DNA of 64,000 nucleotides from Paragordius varius (lineage: Eukaryota; Nematomorpha). Location: the NCBI GenBank assembly GCA_964247055.1, contig OZ176051.1, forward strand, positions 11,718,001-11,782,000, written 5' to 3'. A program made the position numbers and the translations under genes. This document shows positions 48,491-63,400 of the stretch, piece after piece. The notes under the pieces were generated by a model. The model worked only from the letters and a program-made list of their open reading frames with translations. It searched no databases and was not told the origin of the DNA. The stretch's first letter is position 1. Each line of letters begins with the position of its first letter.

Positions 48491-51400
48491 CAACTTGGAA
48501 ATATTATTTGATTGTTGAAAAAATGTGGTTGATTGTTGATAATACTAAAATATAATTGGTTAAAAAATTTTATTGTTATAAATATTATATTATTGTAAAA
48601 ACATATCGTTGATTATTTAAAATACTAAAATAATATTGGGTAATAAAATATGTTGTTGGAAATATAATTTGATTGTTTATAAAATATGGTTGTATGTTGG
48701 AAATACTAAAATATTATTGGGTAATAAAATTTCATTTAAAATATTATTTGATTGTTAAAAAAATATGGGTGATTGTTGGAAATACTAAAAAATTCTTGGG
48801 TAATATATGTAGATTGTTGGAAAACTAAAATATTATTGGTTAATATATTTTGATTGTTGGGAATATTATTTGATTGTTTAAAAAATATGGTTGAGTTTTG
48901 GAAATACTAAAATATTCTTAGGTAATATATTTTGATTGTTGGAAATAATAAAATATTTGTGGGTAATATATTTTGATTGTTGGGAGTTTTATTTGATTGT
49001 TGAAAAAATATGGTTGATTGTTGGAAATACTAAAATATTATTGGTTAATATATTAAATTGTTGGGAATATTATTTGATTGTTTAAAAAATATGGCTGATT
49101 GTTGGAAATACTAAAATATTCTTGGGTAATATATGTTGATTGTTGGAAAACTAAAATATTATTGGGTAATATATGTTCATTGTTGGAAAACTAAAATATT
49201 ATTGGTTAATATATTTTGATTGTTGGCAATATTATTTGATTGTTTAAAAAATATGGGTGAATGTTGGAAATACTATAATATTATTGGGTAAGTTAAAAAA
49301 ATATGGTTGATTGTTGGAAATACTAAAATATTCTTAGGTAATATATTTTGATTGTTGGAAATAATAAAATATTTGTGGGTAATATATTTTGATTGTTGGG
49401 AGTTTTATTTGATTGTTGAAAAAATATGGTTGATTGTTGGAAATACTAAAATATTCTTGGGTAATATATGTTGATTGTTGGAAAACTAAAATATTATTGG
49501 GTAATATATGTTCATTGTTGGAAAACTAAAATATTATTGGTTAATATATTTTGATTGCTGGTAATATTATTTGATTGTTTAAAAAATATGGGTGAATGTT
49601 GGAAATACTATAATATTATTGGGTAAGTTAAAAAAATATGGTTGATTGTTGGAAATACTAAAATATTCTTAGGTAGTATATTTTGATTGTTGGAAGTACT
49701 AAAATATTCTTAGGTAGTATATTTTGATTGTTGGAAGTAATAAAATATTTGTGGGTAATATATTTAGATTGTTGGGAATATTATTTGATTGTTGAAAAAA
49801 TATGGTTGATTGTTGGAAATGCTAAAATATTTTTGGGTAAGTTAAAAAAATATGGTTGATTGTTAGAAATAATAAAATATTTATGGGTAATATATGTTAA
49901 TTGTTGGAAAACTAAAATATTATTGGTTATAATATTTAGATTGTTGGGAATATTATTTGATTGTTGAAAAAACATGGTTGATTTTTGGAAATACTAAAAT
50001 ATTCTTGGGTAATATATTTTGATTGTTGGAAATAATAAAATATTTGTGGTTAATATATTTTGATTGTTGGGAATTTGATTGTTAAAAAATATGGGTGATT
50101 TGTTGGAAATACTAAAATATTCTTAGGTAATATATTTTGATTGTTGGAAATAATAAAATATTTGTGGGTAATAAATTTTGATTGTTGGGAGTTTTATTTG
50201 ATTGTTAAAAAATATGGGTGATTGTTGGAAATACTAAAATATTCTTAGGTAATATATTTTGATTGTTGGAAATAATAAAATATTTGTGGGTAATATATTT
50301 TGATTGTTGAAAGTTTTATTTGATTATGAAAAAATATGGTTGATTGTTGGACATACTAAAAAATTCTGGGGTAATATATGTTGATTGTTAGAAAACTAAA
50401 ATATTATTGGTTAATATATTTAGATTGTTGGGAATATTATTTGATTGTTGAAAATATATGGTTGATTGTTGGAAATGCTAAAATATTTTTGGGTGAGTCA
50501 AAAAAATATGGTTGATTGTTGGAAATAATAAAATATTCATGGGTACGTTGAAAAAATATGGTTGATTGTTGGACATACTAAAAAATTCTTGGGTAATATA
50601 TGTTGATTGTTGGAAAACTAAAATATTATTGGTTAATATATTTAGATTGTTGGGAATATTATTTGATTGTTGAAAAAATATGGTTGATTTTTGGAAATAC
50701 TAAAATATTCTCGGGTAATATATTTTGATTGTTGGAAATAATAAAATATTTTTGGGTAATATATTTTGATTGTTGGGAGCTTTATTTGATTGTTGAAAAA
50801 ATATGGTTGATTGTTGGAAATACTAAAATATTCTTAGGTAATATATTTTGATTGTTGGAAGTACTAAATTATTTGTGGGTAATATATTTAGATTGTTGGG
50901 AAAATTATTTGATTGTTGAAAATATATGGTTGATTGTTGGAAATACTAAAATATTCTTAGGTAATATATTTTGATTGTTGGAAGTACTAAATTATTTGTG
51001 GGTAATATATTTAGATTGTTGGGAATATTATTTGATTGTTGAAAATATATGGTTGATTGTTGGAAATAATAAAATATTTGTGGGTAATATATTTTGATTG
51101 TTGAAAGTTTTATTTGATTATGAAAAAATATGGTTGATTGTTGGACATACTAAAAAATTCTGGGGTAATATATGTTGATTGTTAGAAAACTAAAATATTA
51201 TTGGTTAATATATTTAGATTGTTGGGAATATTATTTGATTGTTGAAAATATATGGTTGATTGTTGGAAATGCTAAAATATTTTTGGGTGAGTCAAAAAAA
51301 TATGGTTGATTGTTGGAAATAATAAAATATTCATGGGTACGTTGAAAAAATATGGTTGATTGTTGGACATACTAAAAAATTCTTGGGTAATATATGTTGA

Positions 51401-54400
51401 TTGTTGGAAAACTAAAATATTATTGGTTAATATATTTAGATTGTTGGGAATATTATTTGATTGTTGAAAAAATATGGTTGATTTTTGGAAATACTAAAAT
51501 ATTCTCGGGTAATATATTTTGATTGTTGGAAATAATAAAATATTTTTGGGTAATATATTTTGATTGTTGGGAGCTTTATTTGATTGTTGAAAAAATATGG
51601 TTGATTGTTGGAAATACTAAAATATTCTTAGGTAATATATTTTGATTGTTGGAAGTACTAAATTATTTGTGGGTAATATATTTAGATTGTTGGGAAAATT
51701 ATTTGATTGTTGAAAATATATGGTTGATTGTTGGAAATACTAAAATATTCTTAGGTAATATATTTTGATTGTTGGAAGTACTAAATTATTTGTGGGTAAT
51801 ATATTTAGATTGTTGGGAATATTATTTGATTGTTGAAAATATATGGTTGATTGTTGGAAATAATAAAATATTTGTGGGTAATATATTTTGATTGTTGAAA
51901 GTTTTATTTGATTATGAAAAAATATGGTTGATTGTTGGACATACTAAAATATTCTTGGGTAATATATGTTGATGGAAAACTAAAATATTATTGGTTAATA
52001 TATTTTGATTGTTGGGAATATTATTTGATTGTTAAAAAATATGGGTTTGGAAATATTAAAATATTATTGGGTAATATATGTTGATTGTTGAAAAACAAAA
52101 ATATTATTGGTTAATATTTTTTGATTGTTGGGAATATTATTTGATTGTTCAAAAATATGGGTGAATGTTGGAAATAGTATAATATTATTATGTAAGTTGT
52201 AAAAATATGGTTGATTGTTGGAAATACTAAAATATTCTTAGGTAATATATTTTGATTGTTGGAAATAATAAAATATTTGTGGGTAATATATTTTGATTGT
52301 TTGGCATATTATTTGATTGTTCAAAAAATATGGGTGATTGTTGGAAATATTAAAATATTATTTGATAAGTTGAAAAAATATGGCTGATTGTTGGAAATAC
52401 TAAAAAATTCTTGGGTAATATATGTAGATTGTTGGAAAACTAAAATATTATTGGTTAATATATTTTGATTGTTGGGAATATTATTTGATTGTTTAAAAAA
52501 TATGGTTGAGTTTTGGAAATACTATAATATTATTGGGTAAGCTAAAAAAATATGGTTGATTGTTGGAAATACTAAAATATTCTTAGGTAATATATTTTGA
52601 TTGTTGGAAATAATAAAATATTTGTGGGTAATATATTTTGATTGTTGGGAGTTTTATTTGATTGTTGAAAAAATATGGTTGATTGTTGGAAATACTAAAA
52701 TATTCTTAGGTAATATATTTTGATTGTTGGAAATAATAAAATATTTGTGGGTAATATATTTTGATTGTTGGGAGTTTTATTTGATTGTTGAAAAAATATG
52801 GTTGATTGTTGGAAATACTAAAATATTATTGGTTAATATATTATATTGTTGGGAATATTATTTGATTGTTTAAAAAATATGGCTGATTGTTGGAAATACT
52901 AAAATATTCTTGGGTAATATATGTTGATTGTTGGAAAACTAAAATATTATTGGTTAATATATTTTGATTGTTGGGAATATTATTTGATTGTTTAAAAAAT
53001 ATGGTTGAGTTTTGGAAATACTATAATATTATTGGGTAAGCTAAAAAAATATGGTTGATTGTTGGAAATACTAAAATATTCTTAGGTAATATATTTTGAT
53101 TGTTGGAAATAATAAAATATTTGTGGGTAATATATTTTGATTGTTGGGAGTTTTATTTGATTGTTGAAAAAATATGGTTGATTGTTGGAAATACTAAAAT
53201 ATTCTTAGCTAATATATTTTGATTGTTGGAAATAATAAAATATTTGTGGGTAATATATTTTGATTGTTGGGAGTTTTATTTGATTGTTAAAAAAATATGG
53301 CTGATTGTTGGAAATACTAAAATATTCTTGGGTAATATATGTTGATTGTTGGGATTATTTGATTGTTTAAAAAATATGGGTGAATGTTGGAAATACTATA
53401 ATATTATTGGGTAAGTTAAAAAAATATGGTTGATTGTTGGAAATGCTAAAATATTCTTAGGTAATATATTTTGATTGTTGAAAATAATTAAATATTTGTG
53501 GGTAATATATTTTTATTGTTGCGAGTTTTATTTGATTGTTAAAATATATGGGTGATTGTTGGAAATACTAAAATATTCTTAGGTAATATATTTTGATTGT
53601 TGGAAATAATAAAATATTAGTGGGTAATATATTTTTATTGTTGCGAGTTTTATTTGATTGTTAAAATATATGGGTGATTGTTGGAAATACTAAAATATTC
53701 TTAGGTAATATATTTTGATTGTTGGAAATAATAAAATATTTGTGGGTAATATATTTTGATTGTTGGGGGTTTTATTTCATTGTTAAAAAATATGGGTGAT
53801 TGTTGGAAATACTAAAATATTCTTAGGTAATATATTTTGATTGTTGGAAATAATAAAATATTTGTGGGTAATATATTTTGATTGTTGGGAGTTTTATTTG
53901 ATTGTTAAAAAATATGGGTGATTGTTGGAAATACTAAAATATTCTTAGGTAATATATTTTGATTGTTGGAAATAATAAAATATTTGTGGGTAATATATTT
54001 AGATTGTTGGGAAAATTATTAGATTGTTGAAAAAATATGCGTGATTGATGGAAATACTATAATATTATTTTATAAGTTGAAAAAATATGGTTGATTTTTG
54101 GAAATACTAAAATATTCTTAGGTTATATATTTTGATTGATGGAAAACTAAAATATTATTGGTTAATATGTTTTGATTGTTGGGATTATTTGATTGTTTAA
54201 AAAATATGGTTGAGTTTTGGAAATACTAAAATATTCTTGGGTAATATATGTTGATTATTGGAAAACTAAAATATTATTGGTTAATATATTTTGATTGTTG
54301 GGAATATTATTTGATTGTTTAAAAAATATGGTTGAGTTTTGGAAATACTAAAATATTCTTAGGTAAATTTTGATTGTTGGAAATAATAAAATATTCTTAG

Positions 54401-57400
54401 GTAATATATTTTGATTGTTGGAAATAATAAAATATTTGTGGGTAATATATTTTTATTGTTGCGAGTTTTATTTGATTGTTAAAATATATGGGTGATTGTT
54501 GGAAATACTAAAATATTCTTAGGTAATATATTTTGATTGTTGGGAATATTATTTGATTGAAAAAATATGGGTTTGGAAATATTAAAATATTATTGGGTAA
54601 TATATGTTGATTGTTGGAAAACAAAAATATTATTGGTTAATATATTTTGATTGTTGGGAATATTATTTGATTGTTTAAAAATATGGGTGAATGTTGGAAA
54701 TACTATAATATTATTATGTAAGTTGAAAAAATATGGTTGATTGTTGGAAATACTAAAATATTCTTAGGTAATATATTTTGATTGTTGGAAATAATAAAAT
54801 ATTTGTGGGTAATATATTTTGATTGTTTGGCATATTATTTGATTGTTCAAAAAATATGGGTGATTGTTGGAAATATTAAAATATTATTTGGTAAGTTGAA
54901 AAAATATGGCTGATTGTTGGAAATACTAAAATATTCTTAGGTAATATATTTTGATTGTTGGGGATATTATTTGATTGAAAAATTATGGGTTTGGAAATAT
55001 TAAAATATTATTGGGTAATATATGTAGATTGTTGGAAAACTAAAATATTATTGGTTAATATATTTTGATTGTTGGGAATATTATTTGATTGTTTAAAAAA
55101 TATGGTTGAGTTTTGGAAATACTAAAATATTCTTAGCTAATATATTTTGATTGTTGGAAATAATAAAATATTTGTGGGTAATATATTTTGATTGTTGGGA
55201 GTTTTATTTGATTGTTGAAAAAATATGGTTGATTGTTGGAAATACTAAAATATTCTTAGGTAATATATTTTGATTGTTGGAAGTACTAAATTATTTGTGG
55301 GTAATATATTTAGATTGTTGGGAATATTATTTGATTGTTTAAAAAATATGGTTGAGTTTTGGAAATACTAAAATATTCTTAGGTAATATATTTTGATTGT
55401 TGGAAATAATAAAATATTTGTGGGTAATATATTTTTATGGTTGCGAGTTTTATTTGATTGTTGAAAAAATATGGTTGATTGTTGGAAATACTAAAATATT
55501 ATTGGTTAATATATTAAATTGTTAAGAATATTATTTGATTGTTTAAAAAATATGGCTGATTGTTGGAAATACTAAAATATTCTTGGGTAATATATGTTCA
55601 TTGTTGGAAAACTAAAATATTATTGGTTAATATATTTTGATTGTTGGGAATATTATTTGATTGTTTAAAAAATATGGGTGAATGTTGGAAATACTATAAT
55701 ATTATTGGGTAAGTTAAAAAAATATGGTTGATTGTTGGAAATACTAAAATATTCTTAGGTAATATATTTTGATTGTTGGAAATAATAAAATATTTGTGGG
55801 TAATATATTTTTATTGTTGCGAGTTTTATTTGATTGTTGAAAAAATATGGTTGATTGTTGGAAATACTAAAATATTATTGGTTAATATATTAAATTGTTG
55901 GGAATATTATTTGATTGTTTAAAAAATATGGGTGAATGTTGGAAATACTATAATATTATTGGGTAAGTTAAAAAAATATGGTTGATTGTTGGAAATACTA
56001 AAATATTCTTAGGTAATATATTTTGATTGTTGGAAATAATAAAATATTTGTGGGTAATATATTTTTATTGTTGCGAGTTTTATTTGATTGTTGAAAAAAT
56101 ATGGTTGATTGTTGGAAATACTAAAATATTCTTGGGTAATATATGTTGATTGTTGGGATTATTTGATTGTTTAAAAAATATGGGTGAATGTTGGAAATAC
56201 TATAATATTATTGGGTAAGTTAAAAAAATATGGTTGATTGTTGGAAATGCTAAAATATTCTTAGGTAATATATTTTGATTGTTGGAAATAATAAAATATT
56301 TGTGGGTAATATATTTTTATTGTTGCGAGTTTTATTTGATTGTTAAAATATATGGGTGATTGTTGGAAATACTAAAATATTCTTAGGTAATATATTTTGA
56401 TTGTTGGAAATAATAAAATATTTGTGGGTAATATATTTTGATTGTTGGGAGTTTTATTTGATTGTTAAAAAATATGGGTGATTTTTGGAAATACTAAAAT
56501 ATTCTTAGGTAATATATTTTGATTGTTGGAAATAATAAAATATTTGTGGGTAATATATTTTGATTGTTGGGGGTTTTATTTCATTGTTAAAAAATATGGG
56601 TGATTGTTGGAAATACTAAAATATTCTTAGGTAATATATTTTGATTGTTGGAAATAATAAAATATTTATGGGTAATATATTTTGATTGTTGGGAGTTTTA
56701 TTTGATTGTTAAAAAATATGGGTGATTGTTGGAAATAATAAAATATTCTTAGGTAATATATTTTGATTGTTGGAAATAATAAAATATTTGTGGGTAATAT
56801 ATTTAGATTGTTGGGAAAATTATTAGATTGTTGAAAAAATATGCGTGATTGATGGAAATACTATAATATTATTTTATAAGTTGAAAAAATATGGTTGATT
56901 GTTGGAAATACTAAAATATTCTTAGGTTATATATTTTGATTGATGGAAAACTAAAATATTATTGGTTAATATGTTTTGATTGTTGGGATTATTTGATTGT
57001 TTAAAAAATATGGTTGAGTTTTGGAAATACTAAAATATTCTTGGGTAATATATGTTGATTATTGGAAAACTAAAATATTATTGGTTAATATATTTTGATT
57101 GTTGGGAATATTATTTGATTGTTTAAAAAATATGGTTGAGTTTTGGAAATACTAAAATATTCTTAGGTAAATTTTGATTGTTGGAAATAATAAAATATTC
57201 TTAGGTAATATATTTTGATTGTTGGAAATAATAAAATATTTGTGGGTAATATATTTTTATTGTTGCGAGTTTTATTTGATTGTTAAAATATATGGGTGAT
57301 TGTTGGAAATACTAAAATATTCTTAGGTAATATATTTTGATTGTTGGGAATATTATTTGATTGAAAAAATATGGGTTTGGAAATATTAAAATATTATTGG

Positions 57401-60400
57401 GTAATATATGTTGATTGTTGGAAAACAAAAATATTATTGGTTAATATATTTTGATTGTTGGGAATATTATTTGATTGTTTAAAAATATGGGTGAATGTTG
57501 GAAATACTATAATATTATTATGTAAGTTGAAAAAATATGGTTGATTGTTGGAAATACTAAAATATTCTTAGGTAATATATTTTGATTGTTGGAAATAATA
57601 AAATATTTCTGGGTAATATATTTTGATTGTTTGGCATATTATTTGATTGTTCAAAAAATATGGGTGATTGTTGGAAATATTAAAATATTATTTGGTAAGT
57701 TGAAAAAATATGGCTGATTGTTGGAAATACTAAAATATTCTTAGGTAATATATTTTGATTGTTGGGAATATTATTTGATTGAAAAAATATGGGTTTGGAA
57801 ATATTAAAATATTATTGGGTAATATATGTAGATTGTTGGAAAACTAAAATATTATTGGTTAATATATTTTGATTGTTGGGAATATTATTTGATTGTTTAA
57901 AAAATATGGTTGAGTTTTGGAAATACTAAAATATTCTTAGCTAATATATTTTAATTGTTGTAAATAATAAAATATTTGTGGGTAATATATTTTGATTGTT
58001 GGGAGTTTTATTTGATTGTTGAAAAAATATGGTTGATTGTTGGAAATACTAAAATATTCTTAGGTAATATATTTTGATTGTTGGAAATAATATAATATTT
58101 GTGGGTAATATATTTTGATTGTTGGGAGTTTTATTTGATTGTTGAAAAAATATGGTTGATTGTTGGAAATACTAAAATATTCTTAGGTAATATATTTTGA
58201 TTGTTGGAAGTACTAAATTATTTGTGGGTAATATATTTAGATTGTTGGGAATATTATTTGATTGTTGAAAATATATGGTTGATTGTTGCAAATACTAAAA
58301 TATTCTTAGGTAATATATTTTGATTGTTGGAAATAATAAAATATTTGTGGGTAATATATTTTTATTGTTGCGAGTTTTATTTGATTGTTGAAAAAATATG
58401 GTTTATTGTTGGAAATACTAAAATATTATTGGTTAATATATTAAATTGTTAAGAATATTATTTGATTGTTTAAAAAATATGGCTGATTGTTGGAAATACT
58501 AAAATATTCTTGGGTAATATATGTTCATTGTTGGAAAACTAAAATATTATTGGGTAATATATGTTCATTGTTGGAAAACTAAAATATTATTGGTTAATAT
58601 ATTTTGATTGTTGGGAATATTATTTGATTGTTTAAAAAATATGGGTGAATGTTGGAAATACTATAATATTATTGGGTAAGTTAAAAAAATATGGTTGATT
58701 GTTGGAAATACTAAAATATTCTTAGGTAATATATTTTGATTGTTGGAAATAATAAAATATTTGTGGGTAATATATTTTTATTGTTGCGAGTTTTATTTGA
58801 TTGTTGAAAAAATATGGTTGATTGTTGGAAATACTAAAATATTATTGGTTAATATATTAAATTGTTGGGAATATTATTTGATTGTTTAAAAAATATGGCT
58901 GATTGTTGGAAATACTAAAATATTCTTGGGTAATATATGTTGATTGTTGGTAATATTATTTGATTGTTTAAAAAATATGGGTGAATGTTGGAAATACTAT
59001 AATATTATTGGGTAAGTTAAAAAAATATGGTTGATTGTTGGAAATACTAAAATATTCTTAGGTAATATATTTTGATTGTTGGAAATAATAAAATATTTGT
59101 GGGTAATATATTTTGATTGTTGGGAGTTTTATTTGATTGTTAAAAAATATGGGTGATTGTTGGAAATACTAAAATATTCTTAGGTAATATATTTTGATTG
59201 TTGGAAATAATAAAATATTTGTGGGTAATATATTTTGATTGTTGGGAGTTTTATTTGATTGTTAAAAAATATGGGTGATTGTTGGAAATACTAAAATATT
59301 CTTAGGTAATATATTTTGATTGTTGGAAATAATAAAATATTTGTGGGTAATATATTTAGATTGTTGGGAAAATTATTAGATTGTTGAAAAAATATGCGTG
59401 ATTGATGGAAATACTATAATATTATTGGATAAGTTGAAAAAATATGGTTGATTGTTGGAAATACTAAAATATTCTTAGGTAATATATTTTGATTGATGGA
59501 AAACTAAAATATTATTGGTTAATATGTTTTGATTGTTGGGATTATTTGATTGTCTAAAAAATATGGTTGAGTTTTGGAAATACTAAAATATTCTTGGGTA
59601 ATATATGTTGATTATTGGAAAATTAAAATATTATTGGTTAATATATTTTGATTGTTGGGAATATTAGATTGTTTAAAAAATATGGGTAAATGTTGGAAAT
59701 ACTATAATATTGTTGGGTAAGTTGAAAAAATATTGTTGATTGTTGGAAATACTAAAATATTCTTAGGTAATATATTTTGATTGTTGGAAATAATAAAATA
59801 TTTGTGGGTAATATATTTTGATTGTTGGGAGTTTTATTTGATTGTTAAAAAATATGGGTGATTGTTGGAAATACCAAAATATTCTTAGGTAATATATTTT
59901 GATTGTTGGAAGTACTAAAATATTTGTGGGTAATATATTTAGATTGTTGGGAAAATTATTAGATTGTTGAAAAAATATGCGTGATTGTTGGAAATACTAT
60001 AATATTATTGGATAAGTTGAAAAAATATGGTTGATTGTTGGAAATACTAAAATATTCTTAGGTAATATATTTTGATTGATGGAAAACTAAAATATTATTG
60101 GTTAATATGTTTTGATTGTTGGGATTATTTGATTGTCTAAAAAATATGGTTGAGTTTTGGAAATACTAAAATACTTGGGTATGTTGATTATTGGAAAACT
60201 AAAATATTATTGGTTAATATATTTTGATTGTTGGGAATATTAGATTGTTTAAAAAATATGGGTGAATGTTGAAAATACTATAATATTATTGGGTAAGTTA
60301 AAAAAATATGGTTGATTGTTGGAAATACTAAAATATTCTTAGGTAATATATTTTGATTGTTGGAAATAATAAAATATTTGTGGGTAATCTATTTTTATTG

Positions 60401-63400
60401 TTGCGAGTTTTATTTGATTGTTGAAAAAATATGGTTGATTGTTGGAAATACTAAAATATTCTTAGGTAATATATTTTGATTGTTGGAAATAATAAAATAT
60501 TTGTGGGTAATATATTTTGATTGTTGGGAGTTTTATTTGATTGTTGAAAAAATATGGTTGATTGTTGGAAATACTAAAATATTCTTAGGTAATATATTTT
60601 GATTGTTGGAAATAATAAAATATTTGTGGGTAATATATTTTGATTGTTGGAAATAATAAAATATTTGTGGGTAATATATTTTGATTGTTGGGAGTTTTAT
60701 TTGATTGTTGAAAAAATATGGTTGATTGTTGGAAATACTAAAATATTATTGGTTAATATATTATATTGTTGGGAATATTATTTGATTGTTTAAAAAATAT
60801 GGCTGATTGTTGGAAATACTAAAATATTCTTGGGTAATATATGTTGATTGTTGGAAAACTAAAATATTATTGGGTAATATATGTTCATTGTTGGAAAACT
60901 AAAATATATTGGTTAATATATTTTGATTGTTGGTAATATTATTTGATTGTTTAAAAAATATGGGTGAATGTTGAAAATACTATAATATTATTGGGTAAAT
61001 TAAAAAAATATGGTTGATTGTTGGAAATACTAAAATATTCTTAGGTAATATATTTTGATTGTTGGAAATAATAAAATATTTGTGGGTAATATATTTTTAT
61101 TGTTTGGCATATTATTTGATTGTTCAAAAAATATGGGTGATTGTTGGAAATATTAAAATATTATTTGATAAGTTGAAAAAATATGGCTGATTGTTGGAAA
61201 TACTAAAAAATTCTTGGGTAATATATGTAGATTGTTGGAAAACTAAAATATTATTGGTTAATATATATTGATTGTTGGGAATATTATTTGATTGTTTAAA
61301 AAATATGGTTGAGTTTTGGAAATACTAAAATATTCTTAGGTAATATATTTTGATTGTTGGAAATAATAAAATATTTGTGGGTAATATATTTTGATTGTTG
61401 GGAGTTTTATTTGATTGTTGAAAAAATATGGTTGATTGTTGGAAATACTAAAATATTATTGGTTAATATATTAAATTGTTGGGAATATTATTTGATTGTT
61501 TAAAAAATATGGCTGATTGTTGGAAATACTAAAATATTCTTGGGTAATATATGTTCATTGTTGGAAAATTAAAATATTATTGGGTAATATATGTTCATTG
61601 TTGGAAAAAAAATATTATTGGTTAATATATTTTGATTGTTGGTAATATTATTTGATTGTTTAAAAAATATGGGTGAATGTTGGAAATACTATAATATTAT
61701 TGGGTAAGTTAAAAAAATATGGTTGATTGTTGGAAATACTAAAATATTCTTAGGTAATATATATTGATTGTTGGAAATAATAAAATATTTGTGGGTAATA
61801 TATTTTGATTTTTGGGAGTTTTATTTGATTGTTGAAAAAATATGGTTGATTGTTGGAAATACTAAAATATTCTTAGGTAATATATTTTGATTGTTGGAAT
61901 AATAAAATATTTGTGGGTAATATATTTTTATTGTTCCGAGTTTTATTTGATTGTTGAAAAAATATGGTTGATTGTTGGAAATACTAAAATATTATTGGTT
62001 AATATATTATATTGTTGGGAATATTATTTGATTGTTTAAAAAATATGGCTTTATTGTTGGAAATACTAAAATATTATTGGGTAATATATGTTCATTGTTG
62101 GAAAACTAAAATATTATTGGTTAATATATTTTGATTGTTGGTAATATTATTTGATTGTTTAAAAAATATGGGTGAATGTTGGAAATACTATAATATTATT
62201 GGGTAAGTTAAAAAAATATGGTTGATTGTTGACTAAAATATTCTTAGGTAATATATTTTGATTGTTGGAAATAATAAAATATTTGTGGGTAATATATTTT
62301 TATTGTTTGGCATATTATTTGAATGTTCAAAAAATATGGGTGATTGTTGGAAATATTAAAATATTATTTGATAAGTTGAAAAAATATGGCTGATTGTTGG
62401 AAATACTAAAAAATTCTTGGGTAATATATGTAGATTGTTGGAAAACTAAAATATTATTGGTTAATATATTTTGATTGTTGGGAATATTATTTGATTGTTT
62501 AAAAAATATGGTTGATTGTTGGAAATACTAAAATATTCTTAGGTAATATATTTTGATTGTTGGAAATAATAAAATATTTGTGGGTAATATATTTTGATTG
62601 TTGGGAGTTTTATTTGATTGTTGAAAAAATATGGTTGATTGTTGGAAATACTAAAATATTCTTAGGTAATATATTTTGATTGTTGGAAGTACTAAATTAT
62701 TTGTGGGTAATATATTTAGATTGTTGGGAATATTATTTGATTGTTGAAAATATATGGTTGATTGTTGGAAATACTAAAATATTCTTAGGTAATATATTTT
62801 GATTGTTGGAAATAATAAAATATTTGTGGGTAATATATTTTTATTGTTGCGAGTTTTATTTGATTGTTGAAAAAATATGGTTGATTGTTGGAAATACTAA
62901 AATATTATTGGTTAATATATTAAATTGTTAAGAATATTATTTGATTGTTTAAAAAATATGGCTGATTGTTGGAAATACTAAAATATTATTGGTTAATATA
63001 TGTTCATTGTTGGAAAACTAAAATATTATTGGGTAATATATGTTCATTGTTGGAAAACTAAAATATTATTGGTTAATATATTTTGATTGTTGGTAATATT
63101 ATTTGATTGTTTAAAAAATATGGGTGAATGTTGGAAATACTATAATATTATTGGGTAAGTTAAAAAAATATGGTTGATTGTTGGAAATACTAAAATATTC
63201 TTAGGTAATATATTTTGATTGTTGGAAATAATAAAATATTTGCGGGTAATATATTTTGATTGTTGGGAGTTTTATTTGATTGTTGAAAAAATATGGTTGA
63301 TTGTTGGAAATACTAAAATATTCTTAGGTAATATATTTTGATTGTTGGAAATAATAAAATATTTGCGGGTAATATATTTTTATTGTTCCGAGTTTTATTT

